A stretch of 64,000 bases of DNA from Heliocidaris erythrogramma (lineage: Eukaryota > Echinodermata > Echinoidea > Camarodonta > Echinometridae): NCBI GenBank assembly GCA_025617745.1, contig CM046858.1:33054598-33118597 (forward strand), written 5' to 3'. This document shows, piece after piece, positions 1 to 11,984 of the stretch; within the stretch, counting starts at the first letter, position 1, and each line of letters starts with the position of its first letter. Below the pieces are notes generated by a model that saw nothing but the letters and a program-made list of their open reading frames with translations, did not search any database and was not told the DNA's origin. Made by a program: the position numbers and the translations under genes.

Positions 1-375
1 CGCATGTGCAGTGCTGACAATATCCCGATTTAGCCGACAAGTGTTTGTCTTTTTGCACTGATTCATTGAGGTATTACAAAAATCCTTGAGTCTGAGTATA
101 AATTAACCGACATGTTTGAAAAGATACCATGATTTATTGAGACAACTGGCTGCATTTTCAAAATTTGCATATTTGAGGTAGCGAGAATTGCTCTGGGATT
201 TACTTTGTCAAACATACAGGGTAGGGGAAAGGGCTGCATTTTCTTTTAAGTTAGCTTTAGGGTTAGGGTGAGGTATAGTGTGTCTAGGGTTGAAGATATC
301 AATTTGGTTTATAGTGTAGGAAATCGACCATGGAGATACTGTAGGCAGAGCATGTGTCGTTGAACTGATGTTTAC

Positions 376-529
376 CTTAGCACCAGCTATGAATGATGAA
401 GACATCTGTGCTGTAGCAAGAGAGTCGTAGACATTAGGGTAGAACTCCTTGGGTGCTCCACTTGACCTTTCTAGCCCTAGCGTAGAGGTGAAGAGAGGGG
501 CACGCTTGGCATTCTTCAGGGCTTTCTCT
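376..529 (-). CDS. ASCC3: ASCC3 exon 6
   Basis: The acceptor is TAATCAG and the donor GTAAACAT; it ends in phase 0. It encodes REKALKNAKRAPLF, then PNVYDSLATAQ and SSSFIAGAK, the segment just before the first helicase cassette. The next exon lies left of the window. Confidence 0.92.
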
Positions 530-3500
530 CTGATTAGTGAAAGGTAGACATAGTATGGTTACATACAACAGACACCATCTCGTGGGATGGGCTCTACCAA
601 GTAAAGATTATTTTCCTTTAAAGCTCTTCTCTATGCTCTCATTATGGTGTCTGTAGAATTGCGCTTTCTTTGAATACAGCAATTGCATCTGTGAATGTCC
701 GCACTGTGAAGTTGGATGTACTTTTACTAAATAAATAAACTTTACAATTTCATTCACTGCATTAGTTACAACTTCATGCACAAATCTTGATGAAACAACC
801 TGGGACCGGTAGTGTATCCAAGAGGACCCTGCGACCAAATTGTTATCAGATTATGGTGAATACATGTCTCAATGGTTTGTGAATAATAATTTTATGCCAA
901 GCAAATAATCTATACATGTTATATATTAAGCAGTATACACATTTTCCTGTCATTTACATCGTTTTCATCTTTTACTTCTGGCCATGTATATCAAAGTTAT
1001 ATCAATTTTCTTTAAAAACTTCAAATGTGAAGTCTATTGTGTCTCGTGGAACAATCTGTCATTATTTTTGAACTGTTTGATTCACTTACAGGGCTAGTGG
1101 TCTTGGGGCATATTACACATTACCATTTAAAAAACCTCAACATCTAACAATTTTTTCAATACGATTCACGTAGAAGGTCCCCTCCACTCGACTGTTCAGG
1201 ACAATATCAATTACATGACCTCTTTATGCATATTATGGAGTAATGCAGGGACTAAAAACCGGGTACCCGAGTCCCGCCCGAGAGCATCGGGTCCCGGGTC
1301 AAAATATTACATGCCCGTTTCCCGAAAATAAGTATTTTAATGATTAGCCTACTCATCGTCGATCAGCCATTAAATGAAAAATCCATTCAATGAAAAATCC
1401 ATGTAGCGCCCCACTGCAGTGATGCGCTTTGGATTCGTTCAACTTACTATAACATTTGTTATACACAGACAGCAAAGCCCACAGCCGCGATTCAGAGACT
1501 GCATGCTCATTGGTTCATCGAACCCATAACATAATTTGCATTTGCATTTGAATGCCCTTCCCCCTTATTGGGAGTAAACAATATGTCGTAGTCATGAGCG
1601 ATCAACGGGCGTAAAGTTTACAAACTCATCCATATTCAACATCAACCGTCGCTCCATACTCGGATTACTCGCACGTGGCATCTCATCATGAATATGACTT
1701 GTACATGTAGCGCCCCACTACAGTGATGCGCTTTCGATTCGTTCAACTTACTATAACACAGACAGCAAAGCCCACAGCCGCGATTCAGAGACTGCATGCT
1801 CATTGGTTCATCGAACCCATAACATAATTTGCATTTGAATTCCTTTTTCCTTATTGGGAGTTTATGTCGTAGTCATGAGCGATCAACGGGTGTAAAGCTT
1901 ACAAACTCATCCATATTCAACATCAACCGTCGCTCCATACTCGCACGCGGCATCTCATTCATGAATATGACTCGTACATGAACAGATGTATTAACATCAA
2001 CAAGATTAAGCGCGAGCACGATTTGGCACTGTCACAATTCCTGAAACTTTAGCACACAATTAATAAATTCGAAATTACTAAAATCAGATTATATCCATGG
2101 CGATATATCCAAAATAATATCCTTCATTCATGCGAAAGTGAAAAACAAGGCATGGGAAGCAAAGCCTGTCTAGAGTGCGCACGATCAAGAATTTCATTCA
2201 TAAAATTGGGCTTGTGACCTCATTCGATGACCACATGTCATGACATGTGCAAAATATGCCAACCAGCCAACGAAGGTTTGCGCCTTTTTTCCTCCCCGTT
2301 CCTTTGATCCTTAATTCACACCGCCGCGGCATTGGGCGCGAAGGCGCTTCGTATAAACAGATCGAATATCAAAGGGGAACCGCATGTGCGTAAAAGGATG
2401 AAGTTACGGTCGGGCAGGGATGAAGTGGTTGGCTTGATATTTTTTGATATTTTTTTATGATGATGATACTTGTTTTCACGATAATAATTATCAAGATGAT
2501 AATGATGATGATGATGTCTTTGATGATGATTATGATGACGATCATCATGAATCATGATGATATGATAATTATGTTATGATGATGATATGATGGTTATGAA
2601 GATCATGCCGATGACAGAAAACACATACCAGCTCTTCTTTGTTTTGCATTTAGTCCTTTGAAAGAACGTCTTTATTTACATGTACATGCACAACGAAAAT
2701 GTCATAATGAAAAGTTACCTGTTGACTACTTGACTCTTGAGAAGACATCTACATGTTTCCTTTGTTTCATTTATTAATTATTGTCTCCGATCTCCATCAC
2801 GTGGGGGAAGGGGTGGGGCCGTAACGTTGAGGGACGGGTTATAACTTATAAGGGTTATATCACTATTGTCTAAACGCTAATAAACTAGGCCTACGCATTT
2901 TTTTTTAATTCAGGCAAAGCAGTTTAAGAACCCTTTCTTTAAAATAAACCCTGTCATTTATGAGAGAGAGAGAGAGAGAGTCAGAAAGAAATGATTATCC
3001 CCCCCCCCAAAAAAAAAAAAAGAGGAAAAAATATAATAATGCGCCATGAGCATCTTTCATGATGGATACCGGCGCAATACAAATGTCCATATTATTATTA
3101 TTATTATTATTATAAAAATCTTGTTTTCAGTTTTCGTTTATGAACTTGCACTTTCTAAATTCTAAATAAAAAAAGCATGATCTGATGAGCGTGTCTGTGT
3201 GTATACGAAGAGAGATCGGACTAGCATACATTTACGAATATCATAATCAGTAGACTGCGCGCGGTACATGAAGTGTGTGTATGTGTGTGTGTGTGAATTT
3301 CAATAATTGACGCGGCGCGATGAGTTGTTTGAGAAGGAAACTACTAGTATCGTTGATCGTGCGTGGGGAAATACAATGTGTACACGTATGTGTGTATGAG
3401 GACTGTAGCAGAGAAAGCTCGCCATTTTCGTCAGGGACATCAATTGATACTACGCGTGAAGTTTGTCTACAAGTGCCTCTTGCCCTCTTTACGATCAGAT

Positions 3501-6500
3501 GTCAAAATTCCCAAGGGCTGCTCGTGCAAAATTATAAAGAATCATCATGATCATCGTCTCAAACAAGTTTTTCTTTGAGATTTCATTGTATTTTCCTTCC
3601 TTTCAAGTTCATGTATGTATTTTTGGATAAACATGTGCAAGGGACTGTTGACCGTTATTTACCTAAGCCTAGGGCTAGGCTAAGGCGCTGGCATGATTAT
3701 TATCGATGATTTTTATGGATTAAATTTAGGAGGCTTAGGCCTAATATCATGTCTTGCGCCCACGATTTTCCCAGTCTCTTTTTTCCCTTGAATTGTTTAT
3801 TTCAGGTGCCAAACACGAAGGAGTTTTTCCGAGTGTTAATAGCTTCTTAGGGGTAAATATAAGCTTGTAATTTGTGTTATATGATTTTCGGGTAACCGGG
3901 AACCCGCCCGAAAAATCGTCGGGTTCCCGAATTGAAAAAGTACCCGAAACTCCCACCCCTATTATGGAGCAATGAAAGACAAAGAAATTATGTTGCAAAA
4001 TCAGTCTTACCTCTGTGCCTTCAGGTACTGAGGATCAAACACTTCTTCACTCCCCCCTCCTTCTTCTCCTCCTCCTCCTCCTGAAGCTTTGGCTTCTTTC
4101 TTCAGTAGTTTCTTCTCTTCTTTTCTCAATGCTTTCTCCAGCTCCTTCTCCCTCTCTGACTGGATTGTGACTTGGGTGGCATAGGACGGCTTCTGATTGC
4201 TTCTCTCTCTACGGCTCTCTAATCCAACACAAAACAATGAGGAATATGGAAGTTATCATAGCTGCTAGTATTGAGTGCAATTGTACCAATTAGTGCTTCT
4301 CTCACTATGAACATGGCGAACAAAGAAGCGGACAAAATATACAGCTCCTCATTGTACCCTCCACAATTGCTCTGGTAGACAAAAGAACAACCCTAATTAA
4401 TAGTATGTAAAAGTATATAGAACAGGTGCCACATGCATATTCACCTGTTCTACTATTTTACATAATAGCAATGAAAGGATGTTCTTTTGTCTAAGAGAGC
4501 AATTGTGGGGGGTACAATGAGGAGCTGTATATATCTTGTCCGCTTTCTTTGTCATCGTGTTCATAGTGTCTAAAGGTCAGACTTGACCAACAAGGATAAT
4601 GAGACTTTTCATTAAAGGTCCAACGTACACCTGTCCTACTATGGACATACACAAGCATACTCACACGGACACACAACATTCTAGAATGTACCTTTAACTG
4701 AAAATCTTGTTATCTTTATCGGTCAAGTCTACCCAGCCCGTGATAGCCAGGAATATAGTAGAGACTCATTTGATAAGATAGACAGGCAAGTAAAACAAAA
4801 TCATATTGAATGATTTGCAGGAGCACCATGATACGATGGTTTAGTTCATTCACTTGACCGTCAGTCAGATGGATGAAAATATCGTCTGTTGAGAGTCAAA
4901 AGGGCATTAACTAAATAACATACTTAACCCTTTCAGGACAGGAAATTTTTCAGAGCTTAATTGATCACATTTTGTTCTTCAAATTGGCAACATTAGTGAT
5001 ACATGCTTCTAATTAGGTGCAATGTCTTTTTAAATTCTAGGCATCAAATGCAATATGGTCATGCAACAAAAATGGACATAGTGGGTGCAGAAATCTTTGC
5101 TCTTTCTACTCATGTATCTAGTATATTTTTTAGAGCTTTGAATCAAAAGTTATTGAGCCAAACTACAAAATGTGGTGAATTGTCTTGAAAGGGTTAACAC
5201 AAATCTAACGCCCTTCTGGCTCCAAACAGACAGACAATATGATTCCCCACCTAGAGAGTTTGCACTTGACAAGAAATTTCATCCACAGAACTTCTGGGGA
5301 GTATTTCATCAAGCGTTTTGTCAGTGATTTTTACTGACAACTGTTATAAGCTACTGAAATTATTGCATCTGATTGGCGGAGAGCAAATTTGCCGGTGAAA
5401 ATCACTGACAAGACACTTGCTGAAACGCTCCCCAGATCCAGGTGCAGTGATTGGTTACCCAGCAGGGAGAAATTATACGTGAATGCTACAATGCCAAAAT
5501 GGCAGCCAAGCTAAATCACTAGAAAGTATTGCATGTTTGACCCTATTTTCTCAATTCACTCGCACATAAAATCATGTAGTCCTTAAAGTTTGATTAATAT
5601 TTATCTTCACTGGATAGAGGGGGACTGCGCATTTTCAGCCTACACTCACAGCCTGTCAATGTACGCTGCACATCAAATGATAAAACATGTCATCTTTATG
5701 AGTGGCTACTCTTTGGATTGTGAGCAAGGGCATAATTTCCAAAGGAATCGTACCTCAGATCATTTCAAAATTTCCCTTTTTTCTCAGTTAACAACAATTG
5801 TGAGTGTTCAACAAAACGAATAATCAGTTTTTCATTCATACTGCCTCTTTAAAAGGAACGGCTGCATTTTACATCTCCTTAAAAAGTTTCATCATTTCAA
5901 GATAAAGTTGAGTTCTGGTTATGGGATGACATTCGGAAAGAAACTGTCTGGAAGCAATTAGGTAAAATCGATATGTAGTACATAAGAACTGGTGAATACT
6001 GTGACATTTCAGAATCATTAGCATAATCTTTCTGATAGTCCCGTGCATGGTACACAGTAATGGGTATATGGGACTACACATACATATGACATGAAGGTTT
6101 GGTCCACACTTTTCAGATATTTCTCATCATAATTTTGAGTATGAGGGCATTTAAAAAGCAACCCTTTTCAGGGAACATTTCTTCTATGATATTCTTTTCG
6201 AGACAATTGACCACATTTTGTGGTTTGGCTCAATGACTTTTGATTCAGAGCTCTAAAAAATATACCAGATGCATGAGTAGAAAGAGCAAATATTTCTGCA
6301 CACACTGTGTCCATTTTTGTTGCAACACCATATTGCGTTTCATGCCAGGAATTTTAAAAAGAGAAACTTTAAAATCATTAAACTGGTAACACATTGAGAG
6401 GTTAGAAATCATTGTTTTTTCATCAAAATTGGCAATTTTTTCAACTTTTCAACAAAGTTCCAAACCATTTTTATTGTTTTCAAAGACATATACATCTTAT

Positions 6501-9500
6501 TAGAACCATGTAGCACTAAAAAAAATATTATTGTTGCCAATTTGAAGAACAAAATGTGATCAATTTAGCCCTTAAATAATTCCTGTCATGAAAGGGTTAA
6601 AAAAAAATGAATTGAAAAGAAAAAGGAAACTCCCAAATTATTTTTCACCTAAGCTACCAGAACTCAAACTACTGTAAATTCAGAAATATTCGCGGTACAT
6701 TAATTTTCGGTGGGCCGAATTCTAGAACACACAAAAATATTAGCACGATTTCTTATGCTTGTAATGTTTTGAATGGACGATGCATTGTGCGCTTCATATC
6801 TGATTAATACGTGTTTGAATCCAATTCAATTTAGAGTGTATGTGTGTAGTTGTGTCTGTAGTATGCATTTGAATGGACCGCGTGTGTGTGAACAATAAAT
6901 GGAGCCGCAGTTTTACGAGCGAGTAATTGTGCAGCGCGAATTCAAGAACCTGCGAATGTGTTTTTGGGTCGCTCAGCGCGAAAATTTAATCACACGAAAA
7001 TAACAGCGTTTACAGTTATTACATTAAATATTTTTATATTACCTGCAGCTATTCTGGCCATGCTCGCCTGTGTGGCTGCTGCTACAATGTCCGTTCTCCT
7101 AGCTAGAAGCTGCTGAATCAGCTCAAAACAGTCAAACCCTAGCAAGTCAAACAACTGGGAGGAAAAAGAGGAAAAAGTTTCAGTGTAAGACAGGAACTGT
7201 TCAATAACGTATTAGTTTCTTTCACTCACATCATTCAACTGAATTTCTGCACAAAGAACTTCAAATGCCAGTGGTTTTATCAAGGTAACAACAAAAACAA
7301 ACACACACAAAAAAAGAATCCTTCTAAGGGTATACATTTACTTCCTCCTGTTTAATACAAAAGCTTAAATCAAGTATCCTTTAACTCTGGTCACTCCATT
7401 CCTTCTCAAAGTTCACAAAGTGAGTTATTCTAAATGACTGGGTAAAGAATATATTTGCTAAATAAAAGAAATATTTTCTAGCAGTGAATTTCATTTCTCT
7501 CATGGTATTTTTACAAGAGTTCTTTTGGAGCTTTTCAGAGCATAATTTCTCACTGTTTTTGCTTTTTTTGCACTCTTGATAGCACAGTACAAATTGACAT
7601 GGTAATCCAAGTTGGTAATACAAATTGTATCCACTTTGTTCTTGAATGTTTTTATTTATAAGATCTTCTACACTCACATCTGTCTGGAGTTCATCATTGG
7701 TCTTGCCTGAGGTCAATTCCACCAGAAGCTTGCTACACAAGGCATCTACTGTCAGACCCATTGCACTATGTCCTCCACTTCCTAGGGACTTCTTGACCTC
7801 CTTCTCCAGCCATTCCATTTGAGCATTCGGCTGCAATCCTTTGGTTCCTTCCCCATCCTTTGGACTAGGTTCACTTGCTGTACGAGACACAGCAGCATTG
7901 TTCAAATTGAACTGGATATTGAGTGCTGGGGATGGTGGATCAGGCTCTGGATCAGCACTCAAGAAGTGATCTGTATCTATGGTTCTCTCATCAAACGAGA
8001 ATGTATAGCTGTGACCAAATTCCTTGGCTTTCTCATCCTCCTCGGACATGCTAGGGTTGAACAAAGAGCTCAGAACCTCTCCAGGGACTTGTGAAACAAG
8101 GACTTGGACCTGATGCTGGATCTTGACAAGGAGATCTTGCGGGCAAGGGCCAATTTTGGAGCGCACCGCTTGGATTTCTAACTGTCCGAGTGACTCAGAC
8201 TCATAGAGGATCTCACAGAAGCATACTGCTGTTGCTGATACTTCCTCAGGACTTGCATCAGCTCCAGCTACAGAAAGACATTCAAAATCAAGAAAAAAAA
8301 AAAGAAACTAGATAAATGCAGCCAAGTCTCCAGTATATCTCTACCTATCAATAATTTCTTAACAACCCATGAATTGTTTTTCACTGATCTACAACTATAT
8401 ATTTACATACAATTCTCAAAATAGTTTCTTTTTAAATAAGATGAATATTAGAACACATACAATTGTTAAGTAATTTCAGTTGACTTTCACCAATGATCAA
8501 GTGAAATCCAAAATCTAACTAATCAGGCCATTTCCTCAGCGATACAATGTGGTACAATGTATGAAATTCATTCCTAGTGTGGTTTGTGAGTGATCATGAA
8601 AACTAAAAGAAAATCTAGTATAATTGTTATGTAAATTGACCTCTGTGACCTTTGATCCCATGACTATCTGAAGTTTGAAGTTCTTTTCGCAGCTGGTTCT
8701 TGAGTTATTGCAAAACTAAAACATTTATATGGATTGATCTTCTCAACCTTTGACCTGTCGCATTATGCAATATTCTTCTATTTTTGTGAATATTTGAGCC
8801 AGAAAATCAACTGATATTTACCAACACCCCTTGCAATCTGAATGATGTTTCTCAATGTTCCAGTGACCTCATTTCTGCTAGCTGAAGTATGATGTATGAC
8901 GGCTTCACCAAACTCTCTCCATGTCAAACCTGGATATAATCAGCAAATAAACTCATTAAATGGACAGCAATTAAATATCTATACTCTGTAAATTATAACT
9001 CCATCACATGTCATAACATAAATGTAAATTTGTTCAACAAAATTATAAAATTCATGCAATTTCTGCCTTTTAAACAAACTGTAACAATCTACCGTCAACC
9101 TATCAATGATGTTTCCTGGCTAGAGAGACCCTACAATTTGACTCAGCCCATTTTGCTATGAGGTAAACCAAATTTAGCTGTATTCTTGTATGTATGCTCT
9201 ATGTAAAGGAGTAGAACAAGATCTGCAATAATATCATTCTTTTCAGTTATTATTCAATGCAAATTCAGCAAATAGATTGGGATATTTGAAAATGAAACTG
9301 TAAAAAGAGCCCTAGTAAATGATAAAGTTAAGCTCAAGTAAGCTCAGTTTCTGTCAATCAGTTGTAATTCATATTCTAACGAAACTTCATTCCCAAATCG
9401 AGTTTAAAGGAGAATAACGCTCAAAAATAAAGACGATAGTGTTCAAAGGTGTTATTTATTCCTACTTGTTAGACTATATGGCTTCGCGTTAAAATATACG

Positions 9501-10651
9501 AGATCGATACGAATCAAGATTTTCTGAGCAAAATTTACCATCTGCTAGCAATATGTATCGTCTGCTAGCAGCACATGGGGGCTGCCATTTTGTTTATGTG
9601 TACAAGAAGATTTTCTTAATCCAAATGCTCAATTGCCTTTTTCAAAATTAAAAACCCATTTGAGATTAAAAATATAGAATAGATATGTCAATTTATTTTT
9701 AAACTGAAGATTTCCTTATATATTTCTGTTCGCTTAATAGAAATCTATTTTCTCGATACTGGACATATGGGACGGAGCAAATTAATTCAAATTTTATGGA
9801 TGCTTCTTCCCTGAGCATCTATAGCGGCAAACTATGCATTCACCTGCTTTCGGATAATGAAGTCGGAATGCATGCTGCATATATTATGTTCTGCTCTGTT
9901 TGGCAAACCCAAGAAAATAGATTTTTGTTAAGCAAAACCAGACAATTTAAAAGTATCATTATAAAGATTTATTTTTTATAATACATGTAAACACCCACTT
10001 TATATTTTTCGTCACATATGGGATTTTAGGTAATGAAGAAAATCAATTTAGGATTTGGATTCAAAATATCTTCCTGACTGGAACATTTCTCAATGGTTCA
10101 TGTACAACTCCAAATCAGCAAGAAAATGGCAGCCCCCATGTAAATGAGTAGGAGACGATACCGGGTGTTGGAATATCTTTATTTATACCCTTTTCTGATA
10201 TCTTATTAGAAAATGATTTAGGCCAATAAGTAGGAATATATTACACCTTCCAATATAAGTAAATTTGTAATCAGGGGTTAATTCTCCTTTAAGAACAGAG
10301 TAGACCTCTAGCCCTAAAAAATAAGATCCATTTTCCATCTCAAATTTTAAGACACTGTGATTCTTACAACAAATTTTGTTTTCTACACATAATTTTTTCA
10401 GCTGTCTACAAGTAACAAGCTAATAATAATAATAAACCGTTCTTGTATAGGCCATATCACATTATGATATAACGTCCCTATGCGCTTCCAAAGGGTTTGG
10501 ATATTATTACCCCACCTTGTTTTGCTTTCCTATGTGACTGATAAATCCGTTTCTGTGCGAGACTGATCTCTCCTCCTTCCGGCACTTCATCACCAGCAGT
10601 CACAGAAGCGAATACTCTAACAGCCTTGGTCAGCCTGGGTAGTGACTTCAT
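376..10651 (-). CDS. ASCC3: ASCC3, N-terminal part (6 coding exons; gene continues past the left edge)
   Basis: Joined exons 10651-10516, 8929-8822, 8267-7678, 7154-7043, 4218-4011 and 529-376 give 436 codons with compatible phases and GT-AG introns. The N-terminus MKSLPRLTKAVRVFASVT matches the ASCC3 start. Later landmarks are LTWREF (exon 2), ELLG-like LFDLLGFDCFELIQQLLARR (exon 4), YATQVTIQSEREKELEK followed by FDPQYLKAQR (exon 5) and YPNVYDSLATAQMSSSFIAG (exon 6), in the order found in vertebrate ASCC3. Known of the family: ASCC3 is a nuclear 3'-5' DNA helicase with two Ski2-like cassettes. It acts with ASCC1 and ASCC2 in alkylation repair and in dissociating collided ribosomes. The part seen here is the region before the helicase cassettes, which includes the ASCC2-binding N-terminus. 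The start ATG is the first in frame and lies in a normal position relative to the family. Neighbour: a possible divergent ORF starts at 11098. Confidence 0.93.
1399..1995. repeat. Two tandem copies of a unit of about 305 bp
   Basis: The segment beginning CATGTAGCGCCCCACTGCAG near 1399 recurs near 1702 with few differences. Both copies run through GCTCATTGGTTCATCGAACC and CATCAACCGTCGCTCCATAC. Short deletions distinguish them. The duplication lies inside the 2.7 kb insertion. Confidence 0.85.
2456..2600. repeat. Imperfect GAT/ATC microsatellite
   Basis: Long run of ATGATG-type triplets with interruptions. It lies inside the ASCC3 intron 5 insertion. Confidence 0.9.
4011..4218 (-). CDS. ASCC3: ASCC3 exon 5
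   Basis: The acceptor is GGATTAG and the donor GTAAGAC. It encodes the VTIQSEREKELEK helix, a Lys/Glu-rich coil, a Gly-rich linker (SGGGGGEEGGGSEE) and FDPQYLKAQR. The Gly run is an expansion of a simple GGA repeat. Confidence 0.92.
4303..4568. mobile_element. Foldback MITE in ASCC3 intron 4
   Basis: The left arm (CACTATGAACATGGCGAAC..., with GCTCCTCATTGTACC) and the right arm (GGTACAATGAGGAGC..., ending GTTCATAGTG) are near-perfect inverted repeats. They meet around ACAGGTGCC/CACCTGT near 4410-4450. There is no coding content. Confidence 0.85.
4924..5197. mobile_element. TTAACCCTTTC MITE, copy 1
   Basis: Bounded by TTAACCCTTTCAGGACA and TGTCTTGAAAGGGTTAA. TTAA ends suggest a piggyBac- or Kolobok-type target. 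Related copies lie at 6190-6600 and 23214-23597, in inverted orientation. Confidence 0.8.
5294..5435. mobile_element. Palindromic MITE (CTGGGGAG...CTCCCCAG), copy 1
   Basis: About 140 bp that folds almost completely on itself. The arms contain TCATCAAGCGTTTTGTCAGT and its complement. Family copies lie at 34411-34548 and 44225-44367. Confidence 0.85.
5850..6189. mobile_element. TTAAAGG-type MITE, truncated
   Basis: It contains AAAGTTGAGTTCTGGTTATG and AAACTGTCTGGAAGCAA, as in the copies at 32349 and 56941. The right end is cut off where a TTAACCC MITE begins near 6190, so this is a nested or adjacent insertion. Confidence 0.65.
6190..6600. mobile_element. TTAACCCTTTC MITE, copy 2
   Basis: It runs from CGAGACAATTGACCACATTT to CATGAAAGGGTTAA. 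The left TTAACCC end is missing. It is close in sequence to the copy at 23214-23597. Confidence 0.75.
6601..7042. other. ASCC3 intron 4 remainder
   Basis: AT-rich, with a stretch of GCG-containing words around 6690-7000 (for example TTCGCGGTACATT and CAGCGCGAATTCAAG). It resembles a decayed mobile element, but no ends were found. Confidence 0.4.
7043..7154 (-). CDS. ASCC3: ASCC3 exon 4
   Basis: The acceptor is TCCCAG after a T-rich tract and the donor is GTAATAT. The 37 codons include FELIQQLLARRTDIV, the best conserved segment of the N-terminal region. Confidence 0.92.
7678..8267 (-). CDS. ASCC3: ASCC3 exon 3 (large)
   Basis: This 590-bp exon has acceptor TTCTGTAG and donor GTGAGTG. It encodes a conserved helical stretch, a poorly conserved acidic and Ser/Pro-rich linker (FSFDERTIDTDHF, then PEPDPPSPA), and a conserved end (LCSKLLVELTSGKTNDELQTD). 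An open frame continues past the donor into the intron, but homology stops exactly at the splice site. Confidence 0.9.
8822..8929 (-). CDS. ASCC3: ASCC3 exon 2
   Basis: The acceptor is ATCCAG and the donor GTAAATAT; phase is 1 in and 1 out. It encodes GLTWREFGEAVIHHTS..., matching the conserved LGLTWKK-type segment of the family. Confidence 0.9.
9404..10292. mobile_element. TTAAAGG-type MITE with GGGGGCTGCCATTTTG interior
   Basis: TTAAAGGAGAATAAC at the left mirrors TTAATTCTCCTTTAA at the right. Inner inverted segments carry CATGGGGGCTGCCATTTTG and its complement, AATGGCAGCCCCCATG. It is 889 bp, non-coding, and lies in ASCC3 intron 1. A shorter relative is at 48190-48846. Confidence 0.8.
10516..10651 (-). 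CDS. ASCC3: ASCC3 exon 1 (coding start)
   Basis: The ATG is at 10651. The exon encodes 45 residues plus one base, ending in KAKQ, with donor GTGGGG. The basic HRKAK stretch aligns with the family before the LTW motif. Confidence 0.9.
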
Positions 10652-11097
10652 TTTCAATAACTGTCATCAAACCTTGGCAACAGGACAAGTTGATACACTT
10701 GCAATGCCCTGTCAAGTACCTGTACCTGCTAATAAAGAAAATTTGGTGCCTTTAAAACAATATTTGATACTTTTTCACAGTAGACCTATTAGCAGAATTT
10801 AGGAAATTACCGGTATACTATGCATTTATAGCAAACTAGAAATACTAGTAACAGAGCGGGACCAAAATCGATGTATTCTTTATTATGAATGTTGAGGAAT
10901 TAAAAAATGAAAGTAAATTAAGAATAAAACTTGTAGTGATTTCATCTTCTACTCAGCAATGACTAGTTAGTCACATCTCCTTTCGTTGTCATTACTAATT
11001 AATACCATAGACCCGAGTACTTGGGACACAACCCCTCACTCTAATTTAATTATCCATCTTAAAGTCAAACACATCAAAAAGACGCACAGTGTACACA
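10652..11097. promoter_or_regulatory. Upstream region of ASCC3, possibly a bidirectional promoter
   Basis: 446 bp separate the ASCC3 ATG (minus) from the ATG of a plus-strand ORF at 11098. No TATA box or CpG-dense core was seen. Promoter status rests only on the head-to-head arrangement. Confidence 0.35.
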
Positions 11098-11292
11098 ATG
11101 GGAGATGTGAGCTGGTTTAGTAGTGGTACGGTTGGCTCTCTGTCGGTCTACAAACCGACTCTGACAAGACCTCAGTTCGAAACCAAATCACATCTTTCGG
11201 AGGATGACGTTAAAAGTCGGTTCCCAGACATCATTTATTTGCTTGATACCACAGTTAAGTCTGTAAAATACATTAGCACACACACATTATGA
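11098..11292 (+). CDS. Short ORF, possible first exon of an unknown gene
   Basis: The ORF begins MGDVSWFSSGTVGSLSVYKP and runs 64 codons to a TGA. The start context ACACAATGG is good. The residue composition is protein-like, including acidic LSEDDVKSRFPDII, and it is not low complexity. I do not recognise a family. No strong splice donor was found; TCTGTAAAATA near 11260 is a weak option. It could equally be a chance ORF beside the ASCC3 promoter. Confidence 0.25.
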   Translation: MGDVSWFSSGTVGSLSVYKPTLTRPQFETKSHLSEDDVKSRFPDIIYLLDTTVKSVKYISTHTL

Positions 11293-11984
11293 CATTCATA
11301 CAAGTGGAAGAGAAAGCGTACAGTGGTAGAGATGTCCGACGAAATTTCCATTAGATGGCACTAAGCCAGTTGAGACGTTTAGCATTAATGGAAATCTCCA
11401 CCACATCGTATAGTTTCGATTATGGTTGTATCGCCGACAGCGCGCGCGCGCGCCGTCACATGCAGCCGCCATTTTAAATCTGCATGACAAGAGGAGGCAT
11501 GGATACACAACCACTGGTGAGTTCTCAGAAATAATTTTTAAATAAACATTCCAAAAGGCTCCCTAGGAAGAGATGCTGTGGTGAAGAACCTGTCGGTCGC
11601 GGGATGCTATCAGGAAAGTGATTTTCAAGCCCATTTAATATGACCTGCTAACCGTGCGCAGTTAGATTGGCGGAAAAAAAACACCTAGGGGGGGCCTAGC
11701 TTCGTGATGTAAAACTAAAAGGCGTATAAATAGCCCATTTTTTTTTTTTACACTCAGGAAGCTAAAAGTATAGTCTAGGGATGTTACAAAATTTTGATAT
11801 CTCATACAACCCAAGGCAATGGTATTGCTTAGTAACTTAATTCAAGTACCTGTTACTGTAAAAGTGGAAATTTTTGCACGATTTTTTTTCGCGCTTGACT
11901 GACTTACTAAACTTAAAGTAAACTAAAGTAAAGAGTGAATTTCACATGTTTTTAGTTAATTTCGCCAACGCGCTAGGCTAGGCT
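11293..11984. repeat. Diverged repeat block, partner of the 12225-12562 repeat
   Basis: It shares GGATACACAA.CACTGGTGAG, CCTGTCGGTCGCGGG and TTCGTGATGTAAAA with the segment at 12250-12550. It also contains a (GC)n run at 11440-11452. No gene was seen. Confidence 0.6.

Larger units (their letters stand above)
1231..3974. mobile_element. 2.7 kb insertion in ASCC3 intron, direct-repeat flanked
   Basis: The repeats TATTATGGAGTAATG (1231-1245) and TATTATGGAGCAATG (3960-3974) differ at one base and look like a target duplication. Just inside are loosely inverted ends: CAGGG plus CGGGTACCCG on the left, and GTACCCG plus CCCACCCC on the right. Both ends are rich in GGGTACCCG/CGGGTTCCCG words. The interior holds a tandem duplication (1399-1995), GAT, GA, ATT and GT microsatellites, and no convincing transposase ORF. 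It is a non-autonomous element of unknown class. The CAGGG start recalls hAT, but 15 bp is too long for a hAT target duplication. Confidence 0.6.
530..4010 (-). other. ASCC3 intron 5
   Basis: Positions 530-1230 are plain AT-rich intron with nothing recognised. The rest is mainly the 2.7 kb insertion described separately. Confidence 0.8.

Noticed and set aside
7381..7677. C-terminal extension of the ASCC3 exon 3 frame
   Set aside because: A strong GTGAGT donor and the end of homology at 7678 show it is intron read-through.
7819..8094. Plus-strand ORF over ASCC3 exon 3
   Set aside because: Antisense to a clearly conserved exon.
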